A DNA stretch of 51,716 nt from Hyphomicrobiaceae bacterium (GTDB lineage: Bacteria; Pseudomonadota; Alphaproteobacteria; Rhizobiales; Hyphomicrobiaceae), in the NCBI GenBank assembly GCA_025351355.1, contig JANXWC010000063.1, positions 1-51,716 of the forward strand, read 5' to 3'. Within the stretch, counting starts at the first letter, position 1, and each line of letters opens with the position of its first letter. The notes under the pieces were generated by a model, which made no database searches, had not been told where the DNA came from, and saw only the letters and a program-made list of their open reading frames with translations. Positions 26,472 through 35,246 of this stretch are shown piece by piece. The position numbers and the translations under genes are program-made.

Positions 26472-28199
26472 TTACGGGATATACTGCGTTATCTCCGGGA
26501 TACAGAAATCAAAATCGCAACCGCGCTCGGCTTGAGTAACGGTCTCAAAATAGATTTTTTCGTAACCGCGCCGCGTTGTTGCCGGGCGCGTGGGTAGGGC
26601 TATTTGGCGGCTTTGCAATTCCGCGGCGCTAACGTCCACGTCGATGCGACGTCCAGCGGTATCCAGCGTGATCATGTCGCCGTTGTGGACGAGCGCGAGC
26701 GGTCCGCCGTCGGCTGCTTCCGGGCTGATGTGCAAAACAATCGTCCCGAATGCCGTGCCGCTCATGCGCGCGTCTGAGATACGCACCATGTCGGTCACGC
26801 CCGCCCGCAGGAGTTTACGGGGGATTGGAATATAGCCGGCCTCCGGCATGCCGGGCGCGCCCTTGGGTCCGGCATTGCGGAGGACCAGAATGTCTTCCGC
26901 TTGCACATCGAGATCCTCGCTGTCGATGCGCGCCGCCAGATCTGCCAGCGTGTCGAACACCACCGCGCGTCCCTTGTGCTGCAACAGGGATTGTCGGGCT
27001 GCGGCTTGCTTGATCAGTGCACCGTTCGGCGCGAGATTGCCGCGCAAAACGGCCATGGCGCCTGCCGGATAAACCGGAGACGCCGTCGGCTTGATTACTT
27101 CCTGTGGCCATGCTGGTGCCATGCCGGCGATGTTCTGCCCCAGCGTCCGCCCCGTCACCGTTGGGCACTCGAAGTCGAGCATATTGCCCAGTTCGCGCAT
27201 GATCGCCGTCAGCCCACCGGCACGATGCAGGTCCTCCATATAGCCTTGACCAGTCGGCTTCAGGTCGACGAGAACGGGCGTTTCCCGTCCCATTCGATCG
27301 AAGCCGGCGAGATCGATGCCGATGCCCATCCGACCGGCCACCGCAGTGAGGTGAATGAGCGCGTTGGTCGATCCGCCGGCGGCGAGGATGATGCGCAACG
27401 CGTTTTTGAATGCCGCCGGCGTCATGATCTGGTCCGGGGTCAGCTTCTCGCCGGCCATGGCCACGGCGCGCGCGCCAGTTTGCTCGGCCAGCCGGCGCCG
27501 TTCCGCCATCACAGCTGGGATCGTCGCTCCGCCTGGCAGCATCATACCCATCGCTTCGGCGGCTAGCGCCATGGTGCTGGCCGTACCCATCACACCGCAG
27601 GTGCCGATCGTCGGCGCCAGTTCACCGTTTACTTCGTTGATCTGGCCCTCGCTCAAGTCTCCTGTACGATAACGCCCCCAGAAACGACGGCAGTCGGTGC
27701 AGGCGCCGACACGTTCGCCGCGCCAGCTGCCGGCCAGCATGGGGCCGGTCACCAGCATGATAGCCGGCACGTTGGCGCTGGCCGCCCCCATCAACAACGC
27801 CGGCACCGTCTTGTCACAGCCGCCCAGCAGGATCACCGCGTCCATCGGCTGCGCGCGGATCATTTCCTCCGTATCGATGGCCATCAGATTGCGCAGGTAC
27901 ATGCTCGTCGGATTGGCGAAACTCTCCTGGATGGAAATAACCGGAAACGGGATCGGAATGCCGCCCGCCAGCAATACCCCGCGTTTGGCTGCCTCGATGA
28001 GGTCCGGAATATTACTGTGGCAGGCATTGTAGCCCGAGTTGGTGTCGACGATGCCGATGATCGGCCGCTCCAGTGCGTCATCGGTGTAGCCCAACGCCTT
28101 GATGAACGCCTTACGCAGAAACACCGAGAATTCGGCGTCACCGTAATTGGCGAGATTCTTGCGCATGCCGGTGGGGGGCAACGGTTGGCGTGGCGACAT
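26472..28199 (-). CDS. IlvD/Edd family dehydratase
   Basis: This 575-residue iron-sulfur dehydratase removes water from dihydroxy or sugar acids. Family marks include DTNSGYNACHSNIPDL near 53-68 and LLGGCDKTVPALLMGAASAN near 123-142 (a cluster cysteine). TDCRRFW follows, then GTCGVMGTASTMALAAEAMG near 203-222 (another cluster cysteine) and GGSTNALIHL. The first motif carries the NACH pattern of the sugar-acid dehydratase branch (arabonate or xylonate dehydratases) as well as of IlvD, so the substrate is uncertain. The ATG at 28199 follows GAGGAA by 8 bases. It diverges from the fatty-acid operon, and no ilv genes lie near, which favours a sugar-acid role. Confidence 0.88.
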   Translation of the reverse strand: MSPRQPLPPTGMRKNLANYGDAEFSVFLRKAFIKALGYTDDALERPIIGIVDTNSGYNACHSNIPDLIEAAKRGVLLAGGIPIPFPVISIQESFANPTSMYLRNLMAIDTEEMIRAQPMDAVILLGGCDKTVPALLMGAASANVPAIMLVTGPMLAGSWRGERVGACTDCRRFWGRYRTGDLSEGQINEVNGELAPTIGTCGVMGTASTMALAAEAMGMMLPGGATIPAVMAERRRLAEQTGARAVAMAGEKLTPDQIMTPAAFKNALRIILAAGGSTNALIHLTAVAGRMGIGIDLAGFDRMGRETPVLVDLKPTGQGYMEDLHRAGGLTAIMRELGNMLDFECPTVTGRTLGQNIAGMAPAWPQEVIKPTASPVYPAGAMAVLRGNLAPNGALIKQAAARQSLLQHKGRAVVFDTLADLAARIDSEDLDVQAEDILVLRNAGPKGAPGMPEAGYIPIPRKLLRAGVTDMVRISDARMSGTAFGTIVLHISPEAADGGPLALVHNGDMITLDTAGRRIDVDVSAAELQSRQIALPTRPATTRRGYEKIYFETVTQAERGCDFDFCIPEITQYIP

Positions 28200-28295
28200 A
28201 TTTTCTGTTCCTCGGGGCGAGCGGCGGATGCAGAGGTATAAAGCCATCTGCTGTCATTCACTGCAATTGCCAACTGGATGACGACTGCTCGCAAA

Positions 28296-28311
28296 TTGAC
28301 GTAAACGTCAA
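28296..28311. promoter_or_regulatory. Perfect palindrome, candidate MerR-type operator
   Basis: TTGACGTAAACGTCAA is a perfect 16-base palindrome about 95 bp before the fadE-like start. From memory, MerR-family regulators of acyl-CoA and branched-chain amino acid breakdown (LiuR-type) use sites of the general form TT-ACGT-N2-ACGT-AA. It lies between the divergent dehydratase and the fatty-acid operon and could control either. No such regulator gene is in the window. Confidence 0.55.
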
Positions 28312-28406
28312 CTTGTTCTAGTCTGAAGCCGTTGTGGCGAGTTTTTGGGATCGGTGATAGTTCAGCGCTGATATATCCTCGCGTCCGCAGGTCATGGAGA
28401 CACCCG

Positions 28407-30896
28407 ATGGCGACCATTTTCCTCCTCCTGGTCCTTATCGCAGCTTATGCGCTGAGTATGCGGCGTGCGGCGATGTGGACCTATGCCGCTCTCGCGCTGG
28501 GCACGTGGTGGGTGTGGTCATCAGGGCTGTTTGACGGGGACGGCTTCTGGCCTTCGCTGGATGTGATTTCGGTGTTGGCGCTGCTGCCCGTATTGGCGTT
28601 GTGCGCGCTTGCAATTCCATCGCTGCGTCGAACCTGGATTGTTGCGCCGGCCTATTCGATGGTGCGCAAGATCTTGCCGAAAGTTTCGGATACCGAACAG
28701 CAGGCACTCGACGCCGGCACGATTGGCTTTGACGCACAGCTTTTCTCGGGCACACCCGATTGGGATCAGTTGCGCGCGGTGCCGCCGATTACGCTGAGCG
28801 GCGAAGAACGCGCTTTTCTGGACGGCCCGACTGAAGAGCTTTGCCGCATGATCGACGACTGGCAGATCCGTCACGGCGAGCACGAAGTGCCGGAGCCAAT
28901 CTGGGACTTTGTAAAAAAGCACGGCTTCCTAGGCATGCTCATTTCAAAATCGCTTGGCGGTTTAGGTTTTTCGGGCCAGGCGCAGTCGATGATCCTCGGC
29001 AAAGTCGCCTCACGCTCGCCGGATGTTTGCACGATCGTAATGGTGCCGAATTCGCTCGGGCCGGGAGAATTGATCGAGAAGTACGGCACGGACGAACAGA
29101 AGTCCTACTATCTGCCACGCCTGGCTCGAGGCCTGGAAGTTCCGTGCTTTTCGCTGACCGGGCCGACATCGGGTTCGGACGCTGCCACCATGCGCGATAT
29201 CGGCACCGTCACTAAAGGCATCTACAAAGGCGCGGAAACGCTGGGTATCAAGCTGTCGTGGGACAAGCGCTACATCACGCTCGGTCCGAAAGCATCGCTG
29301 GTCGGGCTGGCGTTTCACCTCTTCGATCCCGACAAGCTAATCGGCGACAAGGACGACGTGGGCATCACCGTGGCGCTCATTCCCGCGGATCATCCGGGTG
29401 TGAACATTGGTCGCCGCCATCTACCGTGCGGGTCGGCGTTTCCGAACGGACCGAACTGGGGCAGCGACGTCTTTGTGCCGATGGAGTTCGTCATCGGCGG
29501 CCAGAAGATGGCCGGGCATGGCTGGCGCATGCTGATGGAATGCCTCGCGGCGGGCCGCGCGATCTCGCTGCCGTCGTCGGCGACGGCGGGGGCCAAGTCG
29601 ATGTTGCGCAACACCACCGCTTATGGCCGCATCCGCAAGCAGTTCGGGTTGCCGGTCGGCAAGATGGAGGGGCTGGAGGAGCCGCTCGCACGCATGGTGC
29701 AGACCGCCTACGTCAACGAAGCCGCCCGCGCGGTTACCGCGTCGATGGTGTCGCGTGGCGAGAAGCCGTCGGTGATTTCGGCGCTGATGAAATACCAGAC
29801 GACCGAACGCATGCGGATTGCCGTCAACGACGCCATGGATCTGCATGGCGGTCGCGGCATCTGTGACGGTCCGATGAACTATCTGCAATCGGCCTATCAG
29901 GCGGTGCCCGTCGGCATCACCGTCGAAGGCGCAAATATTCTGACGCGCACGCTGATCACGTTTGCGCAGGGCGCGTTGCGGTCGCATCCCTATCTCTACA
30001 AGGAGATCCAGGCCTGTCAGGCCGCCGATCAGAAACAGGGCTTGGCAGACTTCGAGCCGGCTTTGCTGGGCCATCTCGCATTTTCCATATCGAACGTCAC
30101 GGGTGCACTGTTTCACAATGTGACCGGGGGGCGCTTTGCGGCAGCACCAAGCCATGTCGGCGAGACGGCGGAATGGTATCGGCAGTTGTCGCGTGCCAGC
30201 CGGTCGTTCGCGCTAGTTGCGGATCTGACTGTGGCCGTGCTCGGCGGCGGCTTGAAGACCAAGCAGAAGATAACCGGTCGTCTCGCCGATGCGCTGAGCG
30301 AACTCTACATCACAGCCTGCGCGTTGAAGCGTTTCGAAGACGACGGCCGCCCGCCGGCCGATCTGCCGATTGTCGAGTTCTGCGCGCGTAATGGCCTCTA
30401 CAAGTTTCAGGAAGCACTACGCGGCGTAATCGATAATTTCCCGGACGCCGGTGCGCGTATTTTGATGCGTGCTTGTGTATTCCCGCTGGGTGCGCGTCTG
30501 CGGCCGGCGCCCGATTGGCTCGGCCACAAAATCGTGGAACTCGTGATGCAACCCGGCGAGGTGCGCGACCGCCTGACGCGCGATATCTTCATCTCCAAGG
30601 ACGTCAACGACGCGACGGGCCTGTTGGAAGTGACGCTGCAGAAGGTCATGCAAGCCGAAGAAGCCGAGAAGAAGCTCGATCGCGCCATCCGCAAGGGCGA
30701 TATCAAGCGCTTCCACGGCATCGACTGGATCGGCGACGCCTTCAGGAAGGGCGTGGTAACGGAAGCTGAGGCGACGTTGCTGCGCGAAGTCGAGACGTTG
30801 ACCGCGCGCGTCATCGCCGTCGACAGCTTCGATCCCGTTGAACTCAAACCGCACTACATGACCGCTGGCCACAATGCGCGCGCTGCGGCGGAGTAA
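28407..30896 (+). CDS. Long acyl-CoA dehydrogenase, FadE-like
   Basis: This 829-residue FAD-dependent acyl-CoA dehydrogenase of the large FadE type starts beta-oxidation of long acyl chains. Residues about 2-38 and 51-72 form N-terminal membrane segments, as in other FadE proteins. The dehydrogenase domain spans about 130-560 with PCFSLTGPTSGSDAA near 248-262, SLPSSATAGAKSMLRNTTAY near 388-407 and the DLHGGRGICDGPMNYL loop near 480-495. A DUF1974-like C-terminal domain follows. The ATG at 28407 has GGAGA upstream. It heads the operon with Uma2, FadJ-like, pentapeptide and thiolase genes. It overlaps nothing and lies 13 bp from the next gene. Confidence 0.93.
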   Translation: MATIFLLLVLIAAYALSMRRAAMWTYAALALGTWWVWSSGLFDGDGFWPSLDVISVLALLPVLALCALAIPSLRRTWIVAPAYSMVRKILPKVSDTEQQALDAGTIGFDAQLFSGTPDWDQLRAVPPITLSGEERAFLDGPTEELCRMIDDWQIRHGEHEVPEPIWDFVKKHGFLGMLISKSLGGLGFSGQAQSMILGKVASRSPDVCTIVMVPNSLGPGELIEKYGTDEQKSYYLPRLARGLEVPCFSLTGPTSGSDAATMRDIGTVTKGIYKGAETLGIKLSWDKRYITLGPKASLVGLAFHLFDPDKLIGDKDDVGITVALIPADHPGVNIGRRHLPCGSAFPNGPNWGSDVFVPMEFVIGGQKMAGHGWRMLMECLAAGRAISLPSSATAGAKSMLRNTTAYGRIRKQFGLPVGKMEGLEEPLARMVQTAYVNEAARAVTASMVSRGEKPSVISALMKYQTTERMRIAVNDAMDLHGGRGICDGPMNYLQSAYQAVPVGITVEGANILTRTLITFAQGALRSHPYLYKEIQACQAADQKQGLADFEPALLGHLAFSISNVTGALFHNVTGGRFAAAPSHVGETAEWYRQLSRASRSFALVADLTVAVLGGGLKTKQKITGRLADALSELYITACALKRFEDDGRPPADLPIVEFCARNGLYKFQEALRGVIDNFPDAGARILMRACVFPLGARLRPAPDWLGHKIVELVMQPGEVRDRLTRDIFISKDVNDATGLLEVTLQKVMQAEEAEKKLDRAIRKGDIKRFHGIDWIGDAFRKGVVTEAEATLLREVETLTARVIAVDSFDPVELKPHYMTAGHNARAAAE

Positions 30897-30909
30897 AGGT
30901 ATCGCCGCC

Positions 30910-31500
30910 ATGTTCGAGCCTGCGCGCAAATCCGCCACCTATGCCGATCTCGAAGCGGTGCCGCCGCATCTGGTCGCGGAGATTTTGCATGGGGCGCTCT
31001 TTACCCATCCAAGGCCAGTGCCGAAGCATGCGGTGGCTGCAAATGTACTAGGTCATGAACTAACCGGGCCCTATCAGCGCAGCCGCGGCGGCCCGGGTGG
31101 TTGGATTTTCATGGTCGAGCCGGAACTGCATCTGGGACCGCATGTGGTCGTTCCCGATCTTGCGGCTTGGCGGCGTGAGCGATTGCCAGCGCTGCCCGAC
31201 ACCGCGTTCATTGAAGTGGTGCCGGATTGGGTGTGCGAAATCCTGTCGCCATCGACCGAAGCCGTCGATCGCGGGCGCAAGCTGCAGATCTATGCAACTT
31301 ACGGGCTGGCGCACATCTGGCTGTTGAACCCGGACACACAGGTGCTCGAGACTTACGAGTTGCGCGACGACAAATGGCTGTTGCTCGACACATTTTCCGG
31401 CGCCGTCGATGTCGCGGCAGCGCCATTCGCAGCGGTGCCGTTTCCGCTCGCCGCGCTGTGGCCGTTCGACGAGCAGCAACCAGAAACGACAAACGAATGA
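30910..31500 (+). CDS. Uma2 family (DUF820) endonuclease-like protein
   Basis: This 196-residue protein has the restriction-endonuclease-like fold of the Uma2/DUF820 group. Likely active-site residues are in VVVPDLAAWRRERLP (Asp near 87) and WVCEILSPSTEAVDRGRKLQIYA (Glu near 113 and Lys near 127), a PD-(D/E)xK layout. The pattern continues with GLAHIWLLNPDTQVLETYEL. Many members are orphan genes of unknown purpose. It sits within the fatty-acid operon, 13 bp after the fadE-like gene and 50 bp before the fadJ-like gene, and there is no obvious reason for this place. Confidence 0.85.
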   Translation: MFEPARKSATYADLEAVPPHLVAEILHGALFTHPRPVPKHAVAANVLGHELTGPYQRSRGGPGGWIFMVEPELHLGPHVVVPDLAAWRRERLPALPDTAFIEVVPDWVCEILSPSTEAVDRGRKLQIYATYGLAHIWLLNPDTQVLETYELRDDKWLLLDTFSGAVDVAAAPFAAVPFPLAALWPFDEQQPETTNE

Positions 31501-31550
31501 CAGCGATCTGGTCGTGTTGTCCAGATCGCCTGCATTGATGGAGTTCCCCC

Positions 31551-33551
31551 ATGTCTGACCTCACATCCCTGAAGGATTGGCGTTACAGCGTCGATGTCGA
31601 AGGCATCGCATGGGCGGTGTTCGACCGTGAAGGGGAAAGCCAGAACAGCCTGAGCCGGCGCGCGCTCGAAGAATTGGGCCAGATCGTCGAGAGTGCGGAG
31701 AAGGCAGGCGCTGCCAAGAGTATCATCGGGCTGGTGTTCACCTCCGGCAAGGACAAGGGCTTTATCGTCGGCGCCGACGTCCGCGAATTCGAGTTGCTTT
31801 CGGACGTAAAGGCCGTATCCGATAACGTGGCGATCGCCAACGCCATGCTCGATCGCATCGAGAAACTGCCGGTGCCCGTCGTGTGCTGCATTCATGGCTT
31901 CTGCCTTGGCGGCGGACTGGAGCTTGCGCTGGCCTGTCACTATCGTATTGCCACACGTGACGACGCGACGCGGTTTGGCTTTCCGGAAGTAAAGCTCGGG
32001 ATATTCCCGGGCTTCAACGGCACCGTGCGCTCGATCCGCCAGGCCGGCGCGATGGCGGCGATGCCAATGATGCTGGCGGGTTCCATGGTACGTGCCGGCG
32101 CCGCGCGTGGCATGGGGCTTGTTGATGAGCTTGTGCCGGCGGCATCCAATCTCACGTGGGCCGCGCGCAAAGCTGTACTGCGCAAACGTCGGTCGAAGCC
32201 GGCAACCGGCTTCAAAGCGTTGGCATCGAAATGGCCGTTGCGTAGTATTCTCGCCAACAAAATGCGTGCGGAAACGGCGAAGAAAGTGCGCGAAGCACAC
32301 TATCCCGCGCCGTTCCGACTTATCGATCTCTTTGATCAGTATGGCGGCAACCCCAAGCGCATGAAGTCGGCGGAAACCGAGATGTTCGCGCCGTTGATGG
32401 TATCGGATACTTCGCGCAATCTGCGCCGGGTGTTCAAGTTGTCGGAAATGCTGAAGGCGCAGGCTCCGAAAGATCTGGACTGGACGCCGCTGCGCGTGCA
32501 CGTCATTGGTGCGGGCGTTATGGGTGCAGATATTGCCGGTTGGTGCGTGGCGTCCGGCATGGAAGTGACGTTGCAGGATCTCTCGGCCGAAGCCATTGGC
32601 AAAGGGATCGCTGCGCAGGCCAAAACACTGTCCCGCAAGTTCAAGACCAAGCCGCTGCTCGATGCGGCGAAAGCGCGATTGATCGCCGATCCCACAGGCC
32701 TCGGTATCGGACGTGCAGACGTTGTGATTGAAGCCATCGTCGAGCGCGTCGAGGTCAAGCAGAAGCTGTTCGCGGAGATTGAAAGCAAGCTGAAGCCGGG
32801 TGCCGTCATGGCTACCAACACGTCCTCGATCATGATTGAGGACATCGCCAAGCCGCTCGTCGATCCGGGCCGGCTGATCGGCATCCACTTCTTCAATCCG
32901 GTGGCGCAGATGCCGCTGGTCGAGGTGATCAAAGGCGCGGGTTCCCGTGAAGCCGAAGTGCGCAAAGGCTGCGCATTCGTTGCCGCAATAGACAAATTTC
33001 CTCTGATCACCAAGAGCAGCCCCGGCTTCGTCGTCAATCGCGTTCTCGGCCCTTACATGATGGCCGCCATGGAGCGCATGGAAAAGGGCGAGACCAAAGA
33101 GAACATCGACGAGGCCGCGCGGACGTTCGGCATGCCGATGGGACCGATCGAGCTGGCCGATACGGTGGGGCTCGACGTGTGCGCCCACGTCGGCAAGATC
33201 CTGGGGCGGTCGGCTGAAGGCAGCAAGCTCGAAGCGCTGGTCAAGGGTGGCAGTCTCGGCAAGAAAACAGGTCGCGGTTTTTATGTCTGGAAGGACGGCA
33301 AGACCGAGAAGGGCGCGGTGACGGCTGACACGAAAAAGCTGGAGGCGCTGGGGCGCGAGCTGGTTGAACCGCTGATCGCGGAATGCGAGAAGGTGCGCGA
33401 CGAGGGCGTGGTGGCGAATGCCGATCTGGTCGATGCCGGCGTGATCTTCGGCACGGGCTTCGCACCGTTCCGCGGCGGACCGCTGCACTTCAAGAGCAAG
33501 GAAGCCAAGGGCAACGTGACGCCGTTTCGTTCAGCGCAAGCGGCCGAATAG
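31551..33551 (+). CDS. Bifunctional enoyl-CoA hydratase / 3-hydroxyacyl-CoA dehydrogenase, FadJ-like
   Basis: This 666-residue fatty-acid beta-oxidation enzyme hydrates enoyl-CoA and oxidises the hydroxyacyl-CoA with NAD. The crotonase domain (about 10-200) has the oxyanion loops and both catalytic glutamates, E124 in GGGLELALACHYR and E146 in FGFPEVKLGIFPG. The NAD-binding domain begins with VHVIGAGVMG (GxGxxG at 320-325), the catalytic histidine lies in HFFNPVAQMPLVEVI, and the dehydrogenase C-terminal domain repeats to the end. GGAG lies before the ATG. It is slightly shorter than E. coli FadJ (714 residues). It works with the thiolase at 33903-35216. Confidence 0.95.
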   Translation: MSDLTSLKDWRYSVDVEGIAWAVFDREGESQNSLSRRALEELGQIVESAEKAGAAKSIIGLVFTSGKDKGFIVGADVREFELLSDVKAVSDNVAIANAMLDRIEKLPVPVVCCIHGFCLGGGLELALACHYRIATRDDATRFGFPEVKLGIFPGFNGTVRSIRQAGAMAAMPMMLAGSMVRAGAARGMGLVDELVPAASNLTWAARKAVLRKRRSKPATGFKALASKWPLRSILANKMRAETAKKVREAHYPAPFRLIDLFDQYGGNPKRMKSAETEMFAPLMVSDTSRNLRRVFKLSEMLKAQAPKDLDWTPLRVHVIGAGVMGADIAGWCVASGMEVTLQDLSAEAIGKGIAAQAKTLSRKFKTKPLLDAAKARLIADPTGLGIGRADVVIEAIVERVEVKQKLFAEIESKLKPGAVMATNTSSIMIEDIAKPLVDPGRLIGIHFFNPVAQMPLVEVIKGAGSREAEVRKGCAFVAAIDKFPLITKSSPGFVVNRVLGPYMMAAMERMEKGETKENIDEAARTFGMPMGPIELADTVGLDVCAHVGKILGRSAEGSKLEALVKGGSLGKKTGRGFYVWKDGKTEKGAVTADTKKLEALGRELVEPLIAECEKVRDEGVVANADLVDAGVIFGTGFAPFRGGPLHFKSKEAKGNVTPFRSAQAAE

Positions 33552-33565
33552 GTCGAGGACGCACC

Positions 33566-33865
33566 ATGAAGATCGAGGGTGGCAAGCACCGCTTCGACGT
33601 TACTCAAGCGGACCTGTCGGGTTCGGTGTTCGATGATGTGAATTTGTCCGGCACGTCGTTCAACAACATCAACATGTCCGGCTGGACACTGAGCAATGTC
33701 AATCTGTCGGGACTGCGGATCGATGAGGCCAATATGGCCGGGCTGAAAATCAACGACGCCAATCTGGCAGGCGCGACGCTGACCAACTGCAAGCTTGACG
33801 GCATGACCATCAACGGCATCGCCGTCAGCGATCTGGTGGCTGCCTACGATAAGCGCGGCGCATAA
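33566..33865 (+). CDS. Pentapeptide-repeat protein
   Basis: This 99-residue protein consists of about 14 tandem pentapeptide repeats (A/N-D/N-L/M-S/A-G pattern, as in VNLSGTSFNN and ANMAGLKIND), with a short C-terminal extension ending VSDLVAAYDKRGA. Repeats of this kind form a right-handed quadrilateral beta-helix. No toxin-resistance or DNA-mimic role can be read from sequence. It starts 14 bp after the FadJ stop and ends 37 bp before the thiolase start, inside the operon. Whether it binds these enzymes is not known. Confidence 0.88.
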   Translation: MKIEGGKHRFDVTQADLSGSVFDDVNLSGTSFNNINMSGWTLSNVNLSGLRIDEANMAGLKINDANLAGATLTNCKLDGMTINGIAVSDLVAAYDKRGA

Positions 33866-33902
33866 GCCGCGCAACACTCTTCGTCTCAATCTGGAGTTCC
33901 TG

Positions 33903-35216
33903 ATGTCTGATATCATTCGCAAGGTGGCCATTGTCGGCGGTGCGCGCATTCCGTTTTGCCGCTCCAATACGCTCTACGCCGACTTATCGAACCTCGATAT
34001 GCTGACGGCGACGCTCAATGGGTTGGTGGAGAAATATCACCTCGCGGGCGCGCACATCGATTCAGTCGTCGGGGGCGCGGTGGTCTCGCATTCCAAGGAT
34101 TGGAACCTTGCGCGCGAGGCGGTGCTGGCCACCAAGCTTGCGCCATCAACACCGGGTATCACCATGCAGCAGGCGTGCGGCACGTCGCTGCAAGCAGCCA
34201 TCATGCTGGCCGGCCAGATTGCGACGGGACAGATCGACTGCGGTATCGCCTGCGGCTCGGATACAACCTCCGATCCACCGATCGTGTTCGGCAAAAAACT
34301 GGCGGGTCGTCTCGCGCAGGCGAGCCAAGCCAAGTCGTTCGGTCAGCGCCTTGGCGCGTTCAAAGGGTTTTCGCCGTCCGAGCTCGCGCCGGTTGCACCA
34401 TCCACGAGCGAGCCGCGCACCGGCCTCGCCATGGGCGATCACACCGAGCTGATGGCCAAGCAATGGCACATCGGCCGCGAGGACCAGGACAAGCTCGCTT
34501 ACGAGAGCCACATGAAGGCCGCGAAAGCGTATGCATCTGGCTTCATGGATGACATGATCGTGCCGTGCGCGGGCGTCTATCGCGACAACAACTTGCGCGC
34601 CGACATGACCTTGGAAAAGATCGCGACGCTCAAACATGCGTTCGACAAGTCGGACAAGGGAACGCTGACGGCTGCCAACTCCACGCCGCTGACGGATGGC
34701 GCGGCCGCCGTATTGGTATGCTCGGAAGAGTGGGCGGCGAAGCGCGGGCTGCCGGTGTTGGCCTATCTCACGTATGCGCAAACGGCAGCCAACGATTTTG
34801 TCCATGGCGACGGTTTGCTGATGGCGCCAACCATCGCAGTATCGAAGATGATCGATCGCGCCGGGTTGAAGCTGCAGGATTTCGACTATTACGAAATCCA
34901 CGAAGCGTTTGCCGCGCAAGTGCTGTGCACACTGAAGGCGTGGGAAGACGCTGCCTATTGCAAAACGCATCTCGGCAAGGACACCCCGCTCGGTTCGATC
35001 GATCGCAGCAAGCTCAATGTCATGGGTTCGAGTTTGGCGTTCGGCCATCCGTTTGCGGCAACCGGTGCGCGGATCATCGGCAATCTCGCAAAACTGCTTG
35101 GCCAGCACGGTGGACGCGGGTTGATCTCGGTGTGTACGGCGGGCGGCATGGGCGTCACCGCGATTCTGCAAGGCAACAAGATCGCCGCCCAGTCAATGCC
35201 GCAGGCGGCGGAATAG
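33903..35216 (+). CDS. Acetyl-CoA acyltransferase (thiolase), FadI-like
   Basis: This 437-residue thiolase performs the last, CoA-dependent cleavage of beta-oxidation. The catalytic cysteine C92 is in MQQACGTSLQAA, the histidine near 382 in GHPFAATGARI, and the second cysteine near 411 in VCTAGGMGVTA. The length and the long loop domain are those of FadI/trifunctional-type thiolases. It starts after TGGAG. It closes the operon. A weak hairpin (CGCGCC/GGCGCG at 35232-35246) at its end overlaps the convergent agmatinase stop. Confidence 0.95.
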   Translation: MSDIIRKVAIVGGARIPFCRSNTLYADLSNLDMLTATLNGLVEKYHLAGAHIDSVVGGAVVSHSKDWNLAREAVLATKLAPSTPGITMQQACGTSLQAAIMLAGQIATGQIDCGIACGSDTTSDPPIVFGKKLAGRLAQASQAKSFGQRLGAFKGFSPSELAPVAPSTSEPRTGLAMGDHTELMAKQWHIGREDQDKLAYESHMKAAKAYASGFMDDMIVPCAGVYRDNNLRADMTLEKIATLKHAFDKSDKGTLTAANSTPLTDGAAAVLVCSEEWAAKRGLPVLAYLTYAQTAANDFVHGDGLLMAPTIAVSKMIDRAGLKLQDFDYYEIHEAFAAQVLCTLKAWEDAAYCKTHLGKDTPLGSIDRSKLNVMGSSLAFGHPFAATGARIIGNLAKLLGQHGGRGLISVCTAGGMGVTAILQGNKIAAQSMPQAAE

Positions 35217-35231
35217 TCGCTTTGCTTGTAG

Positions 35232-35246
35232 CGCGCCTCAGGCGCG
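35232..35246. terminator. Weak hairpin between convergent genes
   Basis: CGCGCC and GGCGCG form a 6-base stem around TCA, between the thiolase and agmatinase stops. No T-run follows, so it is at best a weak terminator. Confidence 0.3.

Noticed and set aside
31353-33488. Open frame of about 711 codons on the minus strand opposite the fadJ-like gene
   Set aside because: It has no recognisable domain, has His- and Arg-rich composition typical of antisense frames in GC-rich coding DNA, and the plus strand has a full FadJ-type protein.
34146-35171. Open frame opposite the thiolase
   Set aside because: It is a shadow of the thiolase, whose catalytic residues are complete on the other strand.
35232-35246. 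Hairpin at the end of the thiolase as a strong terminator
   Set aside because: The stem is only 6 bases and no T-run follows, so it is listed at low confidence only.
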